The notes beneath the pieces were generated by a model. The model was not told the origin of the DNA and did not search any database. It was given only the letters and a program-made list of their open reading frames with translations. Position numbers and translations under genes: made by a program. A DNA stretch of 64,000 nucleotides from Apis mellifera. Its lineage: Eukaryota; Arthropoda; Insecta; Hymenoptera; Apidae. The first letter of the stretch is position 1. Every line of letters starts with the position of its first letter. Location: NCBI RefSeq assembly GCF_003254395.2, contig NC_037647.1, positions 407,001 through 471,000 on the forward strand, given 5' to 3'. This document shows positions 35,164 to 48,974 of the stretch, in pieces.

Positions 35164-38100
35164 CTGAAATAATTTTAATTTTTGATAAATTTATTATTAA
35201 AAAATTTAATTTTTAGAAACTTTCAAAGATAAAGAATAATTATAATGAAATATATATATATATATATATTTTTTAAAGAAATAATAACATAAAAATACAA
35301 AATATTTCTTTTATTGTACATATAGATTTCAATCATCACTATTAATTGTAAATATTTAGATATTTCAAAAATATTTGAAATATTTTAGAAATATTTTTAG
35401 ATTTGATTTCGATTATTGTATATACTAAAGTACTATTTTAAATAGCATTAGTTAAGAAAAATAAATTTACAATATATATTTTCATCAACAAGTCACCGAA
35501 TATTTTTTATTTTAAAGAAATAATTATTAAAGCATAGATATCATTTTTTGATTGATTTATTTAATTTTATTATGTATACTTATTTTATTGTAAAAATTCG
35601 AATCATTGTCTAATTTTAATTTAGATTAGAATTAACCAAAGATTACTTAATCCATGTTAATCACGAGAAAATAGTTTATATATTGTAAGAAGAGTAGATT
35701 AAATCGCTCGAAATTACTGATAAAATAAGACACTTCAACATTTTAATTATCAATAAGAAAGAAAATTCTCGATGATAGCGATATATGTATCAATGTAATT
35801 TTACTTTTTTAAGAATAAGATTTACAATTAAGGATTGAATGATACATGAACAGCAATAAACTATTAGATTAATTAATATAATCTAATAGATTAATTAATA
35901 TAATTAGTATAATCGATGGGACTAGTGGAAAAAGTTATAAATAATTTGGAAAAAAATTATTATAGAAATACTAAAAAAATTAATAGAAAGAATGTCGTTA
36001 TTCAAACGTTATATCTGCATAAAATATAGAAAAAAAAATATAAGATTATATGTTATATACTTTTTTTTAATATATACTTTTTTTATATACTTTTTGATAA
36101 AATTTTAACTTGAAAATAATTTATATGAGATATTTTTTATATATGTATAATAAATATTAATTTCATTTTTTAATATATATATTATATATATTATCTAATT
36201 TATATATATCCAGTTATTATGAATGTTAGTATGTACTTTTATGTATAATATAATATTATAATATATTTTATGTATAATACATATTATGATTTTATTATAT
36301 CAATTAATAGATTAGATTTTATATTATATCAATTTTTGGTATAATAGAAAATTGATGATTGATTTTAACGAAATCGATAACTATGTTAATCAATAATTGT
36401 CGTGAATGATATTTTTTCAACTTTTAATCATTACAAATACAGTATTAAAATCAAGATTTATTGATAAACAAAGACTATATTTTCTATCATAAGAAAATGT
36501 TAAGTTATTTTTTTATTATTAAAACAATCAGATTAGACTTATATTAATAATAAGTTTTTTAAATTTTATCTGAAAAGTATTTTTTGTAATATTCTAAGTT
36601 TTTTTCGAAGATTCTTCTTTTTTGGGATGATTGAAATGGAATTTAGCCTTCAAATCTTTTTTGCATTTTATCGTGTTAATTGAATTTTATCGCATAAAAA
36701 AATTTATCTTCAAAAGTTTCATATTTTTTTCACTTATTTTCTTATTTGTTGTTAGAATCATACAGTCTCTATTTCAGTTGTGAGATACACATTGTAAAAT
36801 ATAGATGAAAAAAAAAAAATTTATTTTCATCTTATATGATTTAGTGAGAAAAAGAAAAAATTTTTTCTATAAATTTTAAAGGATATTAATATAAGGAATG
36901 TAGTAAATTTATGACTTTTTCTCGCACATTTGCAATGAATTTTTAAGATAAAATCATTATTGATGGTAATTTCAAAATAAAATTTTCTATGATATTTATA
37001 TTACTGAAATATTTTTCTCAATAGATATATACTATAATCGTTTATCAATATAGATGATCATAGATAATCATTCGTATTTCGATTAATAAGACATGTAAGA
37101 TATATAAGAATGGAATATCATCGGAGATGAATCCAGAATATAATAGAATGAAAAATTATCATTTTATAACAAAATTTATGAAAAAATTGATAATAAACTG
37201 AGATAGAAACTTAACTTAAGAGGAAGAGAGAATTCGATTTAGTTATCGCAATTTTCTCCAAATAATAAATGCCAACTAGATTAAATTCACTATCTCTTCA
37301 TTAAAGAGGGATAAAATAGATTTTTGGCATTAATGAAAACATACTCAAGCTGCATAATTTCGTTTAATATAATCGTTAATATATCAAAAGTAGAAAGAGA
37401 AGAGCTAAGTAGTCGTTCAGGGAATGAAACTTGCTATTTCCATGAATTCGTTTGCGTGATGGTCGCATGATCGAGAGCTAGATCACGTTAACCTGGTTAG
37501 CAACCGTTGATATAAAGAAGGTATTAGAGTGTGGAGACCGGAATGGTGCATACATGGATCTTTCTGTTGTAAGCAGAACGGAACCGAATACCGCGATCCG
37601 GCTACACGATCTTTAAAAAATGCATCGTGCTTAAGCAAAAGGTGGAAAACTACGTTAGATACATGGAGCGGGAAAAATTATTGTTGGTCAAGACTATGCA
37701 CTTATGTGTATTTTGTAACGAGGAAAAGTAGGATTTCATTTCTGTTGGCAAGAAAGTTTAAATTCAATGGATAAGATATAGTTATATTAAGAGTTAAATT
37801 TCTTAAGAAATCTTCCATTGATAAAATGAATCATAAAGAAATATAAATCATAGAAATCTTTTTTTACATATTAAGTTAAATAATAATATTTAATTGTAAG
37901 TTTTTTATTTAAATTTGATTTAATTTCTAATAATCTAATATAAAATATAAATATAAAAAATATAAAATATATTATATTTTTGATTGAATATAAAAAATAA
38001 TAATTCTAATAATAAATTCTATTAATTCTATTAATTTATCATTAATTAGCAATATGGTAATAATAAGTTATTATTATATAATATGATAATAGTAATAGTT

Positions 38101-39600
38101 ATTATTGTACTGATAATATATATCTGTACTATTATAAATCGATTAAAGTGTTCAGATATTTATGAGAATATATATAAAATATTTGAAAAATCTATTTTGT
38201 TTCTAAAAATCTATTATTAAATTTAAATTTACGATGAATTTAATTTTATGCAAAAAGAAAGCAATATTTTCAAACTTTTTTATTTTTTCCAATTTATTTT
38301 ATTACGAAAATATAATTATTGTAAAAAAAGAATATTTCAAAAAAAAATATGTCATGAAATTTAATTATCATTTCTTACGAATTTATTCAATTATAATAAA
38401 AGTAATAATAAAAAAATAACTTAATATTATATTCATCAATCTCATTGAATTCTTTTATTAAAAAATTTCTTGAATCAAAAAAAAAAAACATTTCCACGAA
38501 TGTAAAAATGAAATACAAGATACAATAAAACTTAAGAAAAAACTGGCAATTTATTTTTTCTTTTCTGAAAATTTATTTTAAAATGTAATAATTTTAAACA
38601 GAATTTTGATAAAGATTCACAAGAATGCTCGGGCTTGTACAACTAGCATTTTTTAAAAAGCGTATGATAACATAAAACAAGCACCGGAAGGAATTATGCT
38701 TGTTGGAATCAAGCAACAACCGGTTTCTCGATCAATGCTCGCGTAATAATGTATTCGTATAATTTCGACAAGTTCAATTTCTTTTTATGAATTATAAATC
38801 GTTAATTAATTCTGGCTATTTTTTAATTAATATCTATATTGGTTAAATATTTGTTTATATATTATGCATAATAATATAATATATAATAATATATATAATA
38901 TATATAATATATATAATATAATATAATAATATATAATAATATTGTTTATATATTATGCATAATTAATATAAAGTAAATATTGTCTTTGATCAAACATTTA
39001 TTTCTAAAAAATATTATTTATTAATGATTAAAAATTAATACACATGATATTTACTATTTTCTACTATATAATTATTACTTATTACTTTCGATTTATATGC
39101 ATTAATATTTTTTAAAAAAATCATTAAGGAAAAAAATAAATATTTGATTTAAAAAAATTAGAAATTATAAAAACATAAACTTCTTGATATGTGTCCGAAA
39201 TCTGAATAGATTTCTCATGTTATTAGATCTTTAAACGATTTTTTGTAAGAAAGCTATAGAGAAAATCATTTTCTTTATTGGTAATATGTTTCATCATACA
39301 TGACTGAATTATTATATTTATTATTTTTAAATTTTTGATTAAAATTTTTTAATCATAAAAATTCATTACCGATAAAAATTATTATAAAAACTAAATTTAA
39401 AATTATATTTTTAATATAATGTTTAATTTCAATATATACATATCTAAATTTTAAAATTTACATCACTTTAAAGACATATTTTATTTCCGGTTTTGCGAGA
39501 AAATTAATTCAAAATAAATCTCTTTTATAATATAATTACAAAAAATATTGTAATTTTAAAAATTTTTTCTTCAAATTCAGTAAATTTATTATTATTGTAT
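35164..39600. other. AT-rich noncoding region 5' of the visible MCU exons
   Basis: Probably the intron before MCU exon 34984-35163, possibly including its first exon. The only GC-richer part is about 37430-37700, with an arginine/leucine-rich minus-strand frame that does not splice in phase to the next known exon. Otherwise it holds AT repeats, including a duplicated 22-base block (38851-38872 and 38942-38963) flanking an AATAT-type expansion. Confidence 0.45.
38851..38963. repeat. Direct 22-bp repeat flanking an AT expansion
   Basis: The block TTGTTTATATATTATGCATA plus AT occurs at 38851-38872 and again at 38942-38963. Between them are about 70 bases of TAATATA-type repeats. Looks like a local tandem duplication with AT slippage. 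Confidence 0.75.
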
Positions 39601-39619
39601 TTTAATAACGGCTGGAAGT

Positions 39620-40095
39620 CTAATATTTATGTTCCTATATGAGAAAGGCCAATGTGCGCTTCTTCAACGATACGTTTTCATGTTGGAAGTGGTAAAGATG
39701 TTACCACCACCTTCCATTGTCCTCCCTTCTTCTTAGCTTTGAAAAGTTTGCGGTGGTGAAATTTCTCAAACCGACTAGTCTACATCTGTATTCCGTTCAA
39801 CCAATAAGTGAATTGTGCGCGCCGATATTTATTCTACGGGGTTGCGCATCAAAAAGAAAAGAAAAAAAAAAGAGAAAAAGAAAAAGAAAGAAAAAAGGGA
39901 AAGAAAAATAATAAATAAAGAAAAAAAAATACATGTAAAAAGTTTTTTTTTTATTGCGTGCTGTTGTGTGAACGTTCTTCGAGTGGCGTGGCCTCTTCAA
40001 GGATGCGCGAAAACTGATCATTGGGGATTTCCCCAAGGGTAGGCGAATAATGTTTTGTCTAGATATAGGAACTATGATCTTCATTGCACTCAGTT
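39620..40095. promoter_or_regulatory. GC-richer islet with kB-type site and homopurine tract
   Basis: A less AT-rich segment in the noncoding region. It contains a homopurine run (about 39850-39908, almost only A and G) and GGGGATTTCCCC at 40023-40034, a good match to NF-kB/Dorsal/Relish sites. The two strands carry overlapping open frames, neither recognisable; the poly-purine run codes a Lys/Phe low-complexity string. A promoter or enhancer role is inferred. Confidence 0.35.
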
Positions 40096-40138
40096 TATGG
40101 CGATTTCGTTTTTTTCGTCATATTTTTTTAAATTTTCT

Positions 40139-40139
<1 letters not shown>

Positions 40140-40176
<37 letters not shown>

Positions 40177-40215
40177 AATAAAAATATATATATATATATT
40201 TTTTTTTAAATAAAA
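40140..40215. repeat. (TA)n microsatellites
   Basis: Two short TATATA runs separated by ATAAAATAAAA, followed by a T run. Confidence 0.85.
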
Positions 40216-41484
40216 GTTACAATGAGACAGTGTGTGAAGTTAAAAAAAGTGCATTTTTGGTGGATTTTTTGTTAATGGAATGCTATTTATGGAAGTAGAT
40301 TAAATAATTAATGTTTGAGAAATATTTATAAAGTAAAGTAATTATAAATATTATACATATAAATTTTTTTGGATATCCTTTTTGTATTATGTTTTTCTAT
40401 ATATAAATTTTTTATTTAAATTACTAATAAAAAAACAAAAAAATGATGTAATATATATCTAATAATATATATTAGACACATATATAAATAATACGTTGCA
40501 ATAAAATAAAAAAACACTGTATATTTAAAAATGTTTTTTCATTAAAAATATTAAAAAAATTAAGTGTCTACAAAAGGAAAACTAAGATAAATTTACATCG
40601 TTTACATATTCTTTGTATGAAAATTTACATGTGTTTTCAATTTAATATTTGGGGTCCAGAACTGAAAGTTCAGGACCTTTCTTGAGAAAATTAACGTAGG
40701 AACAACTCTCGGTTCAACTAAACATGTAGGACTAAACTTTCTTCCTTTTCTTTTATCTATACGCGTCATTAATTCTATCAGCGAGAAAAGATAATACTTA
40801 TACGCCATCTGTAGACAGACTCGGTTACTACACGTTCCGCAATATTCATATGCTAACTATATCTAAATTCGAAAATTATTTATCACATGCAATTTTTTAT
40901 CATTTACTACAAATGTTTTTACTTATTTGTATGTATTTTACACTATTAACAACCAATTTTTCCATCTACGAAAGAATATTGTAAATATACAATATGGTTC
41001 ATATAATACTATTTATATAATAGTATTTAAGAAAGAAAACTTTTCATTTAAATGTATCATAAAATTAAAAAATAAAAACGATAAAAATGATAAAAATATA
41101 ATAAAAAAATAATTATGAATCAAATAAATGTTTAAATCAAAAATTGAAAATAAAATAAAATTGAAGATCAAAATATAAAAATGATTGGACAATTGTATTA
41201 TATTCTTACATTATTATTATTCATTTATACAAGAAATTTATAACCAATTGTGTGACTAATTGATGAATAAATTAATATTATCTCAAAACTCAAATTAATA
41301 AAATAATAATATATTATATATAATAATGATTGATCAATTATCTTTAATGTAATATTTTGTAAATATAATGTATATATAATGTATATATAATTTATTTTTT
41401 TATGTATTTATAATGATATTTGAATGTATTATTATTATATATTTAATAATAAATTATTTAATTATGATACATTTATAATAACAG

Positions 41485-41587
41485 GCCTCATCGTTCAGGG
41501 GTCGATCATGGGAGGAATACAAAGCGGAACCCATACCCTTGGAGAGGCATTATGGGTGCACGAGAGACAACGTCAAAAATGCCATCG
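41485..41587 (+). other. Candidate exon 1 of an unrecognised plus-strand gene
   Basis: A 103-base GC-rich block in AT-rich DNA, preceded by an AATAACAG acceptor and followed by a perfect G|GTAAGT donor. All three forward frames are open. The frame starting at the third base is the only one that continues through the next two candidate exons. It includes an ATG with good context (ATCATGG, ATG at 41508) and begins MGGIQSGTHTLGEALWVHER. No family is recognised. It may instead be a noncoding exon. Confidence 0.4.
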
Positions 41588-44159
41588 GTAAGTAATTTAT
41601 TTGTACAAAAAGTTGCAAAAAAGCGATATAATATCGAACGTTGAATAATGGAAAAATAATGGAGAAAAGATATTTTGATAAAGTATTTTTTGATAAAATA
41701 TTATAATAATAAGAAAGGACAATTTATTGAATAATTGATTTAAAAGTATCAATAAAAAAATTAAATAATTATTAAAAAATTTTTCTTTTTAATTGAAATA
41801 TACGTAATAATACAACATGAAGAGATTAAAAAAGAGAAATGAGAAAAGATACAGGAGGAAAAGAAAGAGATAAAAAATGAATGAGAGAGGAAAGAAAATT
41901 AAATAAAATACAATAAAAATTAAGCACGCTATAAGTTAATTGTACTATATAATAATGGGAGAAGGAGCAAGATGGCCTAGATTTTTAATGAACTCGAAAA
42001 ATCACATAGAACATTTCTACGGTGCATAAATATCAGAGCAGAAATTGTGTGTACTATGTAGTGATGGCCAACGATGATATTACTTTAATCTATTTCTGGC
42101 TATCTTTCGTTATACCAGAATTATTGTATTGTCCGTTACTTAAGCATGAGGAATGCATGGTGAATTATGCGTTACTATAAGCCACAGTTCAAGTTGTTAA
42201 TTTTCAGAAAATTTTTTTGCCATTGAAAAAAAATATATGTGCTTCTGTTCAAGTATTATTTTATCAGGCATTCAATCCCGTTTGAACGGAGATGATTAGA
42301 ACGGATTAATTCTTAATTAGTGGAATTTCGACACGGTCAGATTGCGCTTATTAATGCAGTTGTGGTCTAATTACGCGATTTTTATGAAACTTTGCGCGTG
42401 TATTTATATATTATTTATATCTCGGATTTTGAACGATATTGCTTTCAATGTCTTTCCATATATTACATTTTATCTTTTTTCGTAAAGACAATGATTTAAT
42501 GATATGCACATTGATCAACGAATTGAATCTATAAAAATTTGAAGAAAGAGAGAAAAATCTCAAATTTCAAATGTTAATCAAATATTGATTAATTCATAAT
42601 AATAATGAAATGAATAATAATAATCTCACAATAAATAAAATTTAATTTCTCTAATAAAAAAATTTCTAAATAAATTTTATTTCACAGAAATATTCATATT
42701 TAGTAGCACAAGAGTAGAAATCGTGAAAAGTTTTTGGTATCTGATTGTTTATGAATGATTTCTTTTGGATAATATCATATATAGAAAAATAAAAACTGGA
42801 GATTTGAAAAGAGAAAAGAAGAGTAGTACACAGTAATTTGCTAAAATTTCATAATGATTAATCCATTATTTGATTGCGTCGTACGATTTTCTAACGCATG
42901 CACATTAGCCACGAAATTGCTTGTTATTGCGCTCGGCGCTACGTGAAATTTGAAAATACAAGTCAGAAAAAGAAATTTGAATAAAATTTTTAATAATATT
43001 ATTTTATATATTCATATATTATTTTTTTATTTGTAATTATAACATATATTATAATTTCATACATATATATATCTATTAATCCATTATTAACAAAACAGAT
43101 TGGCTTTTAAGATAATTTAGAAATTAATAATAAATAAAAGAAATTTTTAGTACGACAGATTTTTAATACGATCGTTAAATTATTCTTAAATTTTTAATTT
43201 ATGAAATAATCTATATGAAATAATTTTATTCTACAACAAGGATTGTTGTACATAGTTTACAAGATTGTTTCATATGTATACGAATTTTCAATATTATCGT
43301 TACTTTGAAAAGACTTATCTTTATTCGTACTGTATGTCGATAAATTGCACGCATAGTCGTAGTTCTGTTAATTAAATGCTTTTAGAAACTCGAGAAATTA
43401 CATTTCCATATTCCGTTAACGAGATTCCAGGAATTTTGTCTTTATTCTCTATTTAGATGTAATATTTCATGAAAACGTTATGTTTGAGGGAAATGTAACA
43501 AATTAAATTGATACTTGTGTACAATCAATTCGGAATTTATGTAGAAGACAAACAATTTATAAAAGTTTCGAATTGTGATAATAATTAATATATTCGAATA
43601 ATGAAAAGTTTATTATTATTCCAGATAATAGTTTTTAGTATAATTACAACAAAAATTTCTTTTGGTTCCATATATTTGTATCAGAAGATTATTTACAACA
43701 AAGAATAGATTCAATGAAAGCGTTTTCGTTAGTTATAATTGAAAACTAGTTATAATTTTATTCTAAATTTATTAAATTAATCAATTAAATGAATTAAAAT
43801 TCTGATTGTCTGAAGAATTAATAGATGTATATCGTTTCAATTAACACTTTAAATTCCGTTACAAAAAAGAAATTAATCTATTATTTAATTTTTAATTAGA
43901 AATACCTATTTCTATCTTTTATAATCATATCTATTACAAAACAATTCATTATAAGATCTTTTATAATCTGAAAAAATTCATAAATATAATTTTATTATAC
44001 TCGAAAAATTTTATTAATCATTATCATAATAATGAAAAGTCCATTAAATTTTTCTAAACATATTATTTTATTATATGATAATATATGTATATTATATATT
44101 ATCCTTAAATATACATTAATGATCACGAAATGAAAATAAAAGGAAAGATACAAATCAAC

Positions 44160-44513
44160 GTTTCGTTAATTAGCATGATCGATTCGTGATGTTCGATGTA
44201 ATCGAAAAAACGACGCACAAACCGGGGGAAGAGAGTTCGGCACAGCGGAACACACCGGATATCCGTTTTAACGCGCGTCTCTGTCCACTTCATGAACGTG
44301 CACGCAGCTGCGTGCAGGACAAAGGGTCCGTGACACCAAGTGTGCATCAAAATTCGTTTGCCCTGTCTGGAAAGAATCATTTTTGTTCTGAAAACGCGTG
44401 CGAAACCATTGCTTCTTTCCTGTGGATGTGTACAATGCCGGTTAGCCATGTTTGCTGTGAAGATTGTTTATTATCAGGTGACGATGGAATTCGTGGAGAA
44501 TGTTGGAGATATC
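44160..44513 (+). promoter_or_regulatory. GC-rich islet, possible alternative first exon or enhancer
   Basis: About 350 bases richer in GC and CpG than its surroundings, ending with a donor-like CAG|GTATTA at 44513/44514. Two forward frames are open over much of it, one rich in Cys (MCTMPVSHVCCEDC), but no acceptor or homologue supports either. It contains the 18-bp perfect palindrome TGCACGCAGCTGCGTGCA at 44299-44316 with a central CAGCTG E-box. Confidence 0.35.
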
Positions 44514-46433
44514 AGGTATTATTTATATTTTTGTTTTAAATGTTTTAAATAATTGAATTCATAAAAAACATTTTATAATTAAGACAAATTATAAATAATA
44601 TTATTTTAATAATCTGGTAGTCTAAATTTTCTCATTAAAAAAATTTTAAAATCCATTTGGATTATTATTATTCTTCAGAAAAATATTGAAATTAAAAGTT
44701 GATGTGGAAAATTTTAGATATAAAAGATATTAATGGATAAATATTTATTATTCTTACAAAAATTAGAAAAAGAAAGAATGAATAGACTTTTTCTGATAAT
44801 AATCTTCTTGAAAATAATAATAATATTATAAAGTAACTATTAGAAAAATTTTATTAAATTTATAACAATATTATTTGATAAAGAAACAATCAATATCTGC
44901 ATTTTTGTATTTATAATTTTTTAAGTATAATAATTGTATATATTAAATAACATTAATGTATAATATAATATACATGTTTGTTTATGTGATCGTGAGAAAG
45001 TCAGATGTAGTTAACTGTGTGATGTTCATTTCTTGTGCGTTATATATTTATGAATAATGTTAGATTGTTTTGTTAGAATTATTTCTTTGGATTTATCATG
45101 AATATATATTTGTGTTTTAAACATTGAAACATTTTTTTTTTATATTTAAAATATTCTCGAAGAAAAATCCATAATTTAAAAAATATAAACTGTATAACGA
45201 TAAATTATAAACTATAAAAGATATTTATTAAAAATAAATTTGAAATTCTTTCTTTTTTATACAGTTTTAATATAAAATATTTAACAAGATAATATATTTT
45301 TATAATTAAAATTATAAATAAAAAAGAAAATAATATTATTAAATATTCGAAGCTTTCATCTTTACGAATGATTATAAGAATAGATATAAAAGAGATTGGA
45401 AAATTGCTTCGTTAGAAATCGTGTTAACAAGCATGAAAATGATTAACTGGAAGTAAAATCGTGGTATGTCGATCGTGAAATGTAATCGAAATTAAAATGC
45501 GTGAGCAAAAAGAAAAAAGTTTTCAGAAGTAGATTTTCTCATACAGAATTTATTGGATAGAACAATTATTTTCAATAGCAAGTGAAATACATTTTTTAAG
45601 ATCAGAGATAAAATTTTATTTTATTTAGAAAAATTTGTTCTGATAAGCAACAATATATAAAACAAATTATTTGGAAAACTTAAAGAAAAATTAAAAAAAA
45701 TTATTAATGAAAACAGAAGAACAGAAAAATTTCTTTTGCAACCGAATGATTATGATTTATGTACAAAGTATTGGAAAAATTTGATCGATTGTTTTAGTTA
45801 AAAAATTAATTTATTTTTATTTCAACACCAGATTGTATGAAACTTTTTTGCGAGAACAGGAATATGGTCCTCATTATGCAACATCCTGTCGTTCTGTGGT
45901 TCTGTTTCCTGATCTTTCCGAAGTCACGAGGAATCACGCAATGACAACTAATATTACTTTCCATTTTATTTAACAAAAATTTAGGATATTGTTCACTTAT
46001 ACACAATATTTTTTCATATATGATATTTATATTTTTTTTCTTTATTTGAATCTTAGAAGATTATAAAGGATTAAATTAAAATCTTATCATATTTTTCTAT
46101 TATCATTTTGTCATTTTTTAAATTCTTTTATCGCAAATTTCTTAAATTTTCTTAAACTAAGGAATTGAAGAAAGTATAGAGGAATTATAATTTCTAATTT
46201 CAATTTTACTAAAATTTTTTTTTATTATTTTCGTGAATCATTAATGATTCATACAATTAATATGATGATTTTAATTTAATATAAAAATTTAAAATTTTCG
46301 AAATACAATTAATAGTGATATTCATCGATTGAACGACTTACAATCAATTTATAGTTAAGCTCGTCGAAAATTTCCGTTTACGTAATAATAGAATCATTAT
46401 ATGCACGGATGTATTCTGTTTCTTCTTCTTCTT

Positions 46434-46437
<4 letters not shown>

Positions 46438-46477
<40 letters not shown>
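46438..46477. repeat. Poly-T tract of about 40 bases
   Basis: Uninterrupted T run, preceded by TTCTTCTTCTTTC. It forms an unusually long polypyrimidine tract just before the candidate exon at 46489. Confidence 0.95.
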
Positions 46478-46479
<2 letters not shown>

Positions 46480-46488
46480 TTTTTACAG

Positions 46489-46559
46489 CGAGCATGAAAA
46501 GTTACGTAAAGGCAGCGAGCCTCGAAGCGTGGAAATATTAAAATTGATGTCCACATTAG
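46489..46559 (+). other. Candidate exon 2 of an unrecognised plus-strand gene
   Basis: 71 bases bordered by TTTTTACAG (after a 40-T tract) and G|GTAAGA. Only one frame is open, needing two bases from the previous exon and leaving one. It reads EHEKLRKGSEPRSVEILKLM and onward, highly charged. This phase fits both the 41485-41587 and the 49963-50152 blocks. Function unknown. Confidence 0.4.
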
Positions 46560-47111
46560 GTAAGAACAGTTTCTCGATCAGGTACGATCCCTTGATTGCA
46601 TCGAACTCTCGCTACTTCCCTACATTACATTTTAAATGCGTTTCTTTTTTCGCCACTTTTACTTCTTCACGTTAAAAATTGAATGCAAAGTTGAGGAACA
46701 ATTTTCTAGATTTTTTTTCAGATAAGAAGCTAGATAAACTTATACTATAATCATACCTGCTGCATTCTGTTCTGTTTTGCGAACATATTTACATGATTAT
46801 CTCTCTTATTTGCGTTATTATTTCTCAACGTAGTCATCCACAAATGAATTTATTCGCGTTAAATATTCAGTATATTTGTGAAAAAGATAAGAACAAATCT
46901 ATATTTAGTGAATATTTATTATTCTATTTCACAATGATAATCTAATAGTTTAGAATTAAAGATGTACAATATATGCAAAATTATATTTTAAGTAATAAAT
47001 ATATGTTTAAAATATTCGAATAATCGAATAATTTTATCATTGATTGTATAAGTAATATTTCGAATTTTATATGTTATAATTTTTTAATATTATATACTAT
47101 AAAATAATTAT

Positions 47112-47116
<5 letters not shown>

Positions 47117-47167
<51 letters not shown>
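47117..47167. repeat. (AT)n microsatellite
   Basis: Uninterrupted AT run of about 50 bases. Confidence 0.95.
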
Positions 47168-47173
<6 letters not shown>

Positions 47174-47515
47174 TTGCATGCCTTGTTTGCATGCAGTAAA
47201 ATATACATGTACATAATATAATAATATATATACATATTTTTTTCATATTTGTTCATATATTTTTTATATTTAATTTTATGATTAAATAATAATTACTACA
47301 TATATATAATATATAATATTACATATATTATATATTACATAAATTTTATCTCAATAAAATTAACAATGAACAATTTTAAACAAAAAAATATCAAACTTTA
47401 AATTAATGACAAAATATCCAACAATTTTCGGCTATTGATTATTTTACGTAACTCACTGTGACACACCAAAAATGCACAATAGTAAATTTGTATTCTGCAA
47501 TAAACGATCGTGGTC

Positions 47516-47700
47516 ACAAGAAAATTTTCCAACTCGCGGTTCGTGAACCGCAACCTTCACTGTATCTCTTCCGGTGCTCGATCCTCTTATCGAAAGTCAT
47601 TCCATCGATTCTGACTTGAACGATTCTGGACTCGAATTACACGTGCTACTTGAATTACTTCTCGCTTTCACGAATTTCATTTCTCTCGTTTTCCATACAA
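47516..47700. promoter_or_regulatory. GC-richer islet with inverted repeat
   Basis: A less AT-rich stretch. It contains GCGGTTCGTGAACCGC near 47536, a 7-bp inverted repeat with a two-base centre. No coding frame is supported. Possible regulatory element. Confidence 0.25.
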
Positions 47701-48974
47701 ATCAAATATATATGAAATATTGATCATAAAGAATAGGAAAAGTTGTCTTTGTCTCAATGGAAGGAAATTTGAATTGTTTTAATATTAATATTATTTATAT
47801 TATCATTGTTATATTATTATTATTTTCTATTATAAAAATAAAAACTTGATTAATTCTTTTTTTTTTTATTGACTTTTTGTTAATATTGTGAATCATTTCT
47901 AGATTCAAAATGATTCATGCATTTCCTGACGAATAATTCGAGGTGGTTGTTCCGTTTCCGTTCATACGCTTTTGTTGCACATGGGGACGAAATGGTATCC
48001 TTGGTAACTTTGTGATTCATCGAAAAAGAGGATTTGAGCCACAATTTTTTTTACAAGGTTCTTCAGTTTAGCATCAACCAGAAATCAGTAATGATGTTAA
48101 TCAATATTATTTTTTAAATTTTGTTGGAAACATTTTTAAAAATTTTTACATCAGGTTAAATCAGGTATTTTTTTGTAGTTTTTTTATATTTATATAAATC
48201 ATTGGTGTGAAGTAGAGAATAGAGATAAATGTCTGTAATATTTAAAATCGATCATTTTTGTGGCTTTCATCGTTTTTTTAAAAAATACGAAAAATATTAA
48301 ATCGTCAGAGAAAGCTTGCGATACATTGTTAAAACGTGGTAGATGAGTGTTGAGTGATATGTGTAATTTTTGATGTGAATATTGTATATGTTCATATTCA
48401 CTTTTATCGTGAATATTTCCCCAAACAAATTCTAATTTTACATTAAATAATTCTTTTTTCAAAAAAAGTTTCACAGTGTATTTAATATATCAGATATTTT
48501 TATATCTTTATTTTTCATATCTTCATTTTTTTTTCTTAAAATTGATAACTAATATTATTATTTGTTACAATTTGCTACTAATGAACTATTTTACAAAAAT
48601 AATGGAAAAAGAATTAAATTTTTAATTAAATCGATTTTTTTTTGCTATTACTAGAGAAAAGTTACAATTGCATACAATGAAATTAAGTTAAATTAATATT
48701 ATTATTAATATTTTCAATTATTGCTAATAAAATTTTTATTAGAAAACAAGATATTCTCTTTTATTTCCTAATATTTGTATCATTAATTAAACAATATAAT
48801 TTCATATAAAAAATATCTTTTTGCCTAAAAAATCAAATTCCAAAGAATATTTGTAGAAGTTAAATTTCATTTTAATACAAAAATGTAATTTATAATTGAT
48901 ATATATAAAAAAAACAAAAATTTATTAATAAAAAATTGAAGATTTATATTTATTTTTCTACTGAAAATTTACGT

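Noticed and set aside
37493..37551. Minus-strand frame (MHHSGLHTLIPSLYQRLLT) that looks like a mitochondrial presequence, possible MCU exon 1
   Set aside because: Its only donor leaves two bases, while the next known MCU exon (34984-35163) needs one, so the reading frame would break. Kept only as a possibility if a small intervening exon exists.
39797..40084. Minus-strand ORF with a transit-peptide-like stretch (MISFRASLKRPRHSKN) as an MCU first exon
   Set aside because: No in-phase donor was found, and the rest of the ORF is a Phe/Leu string from the homopurine tract.
40602..40808. Minus-strand 68-codon ORF starting after CTACAG
   Set aside because: No recognisable domain, no clear partner exon; the ATGGCG at its start is better read as a motif shared with other islets.
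44123..44449. 108-codon minus-strand ORF
   Set aside because: Antisense to an equally open plus-strand stretch in a GC-rich islet; no domain or splice support.
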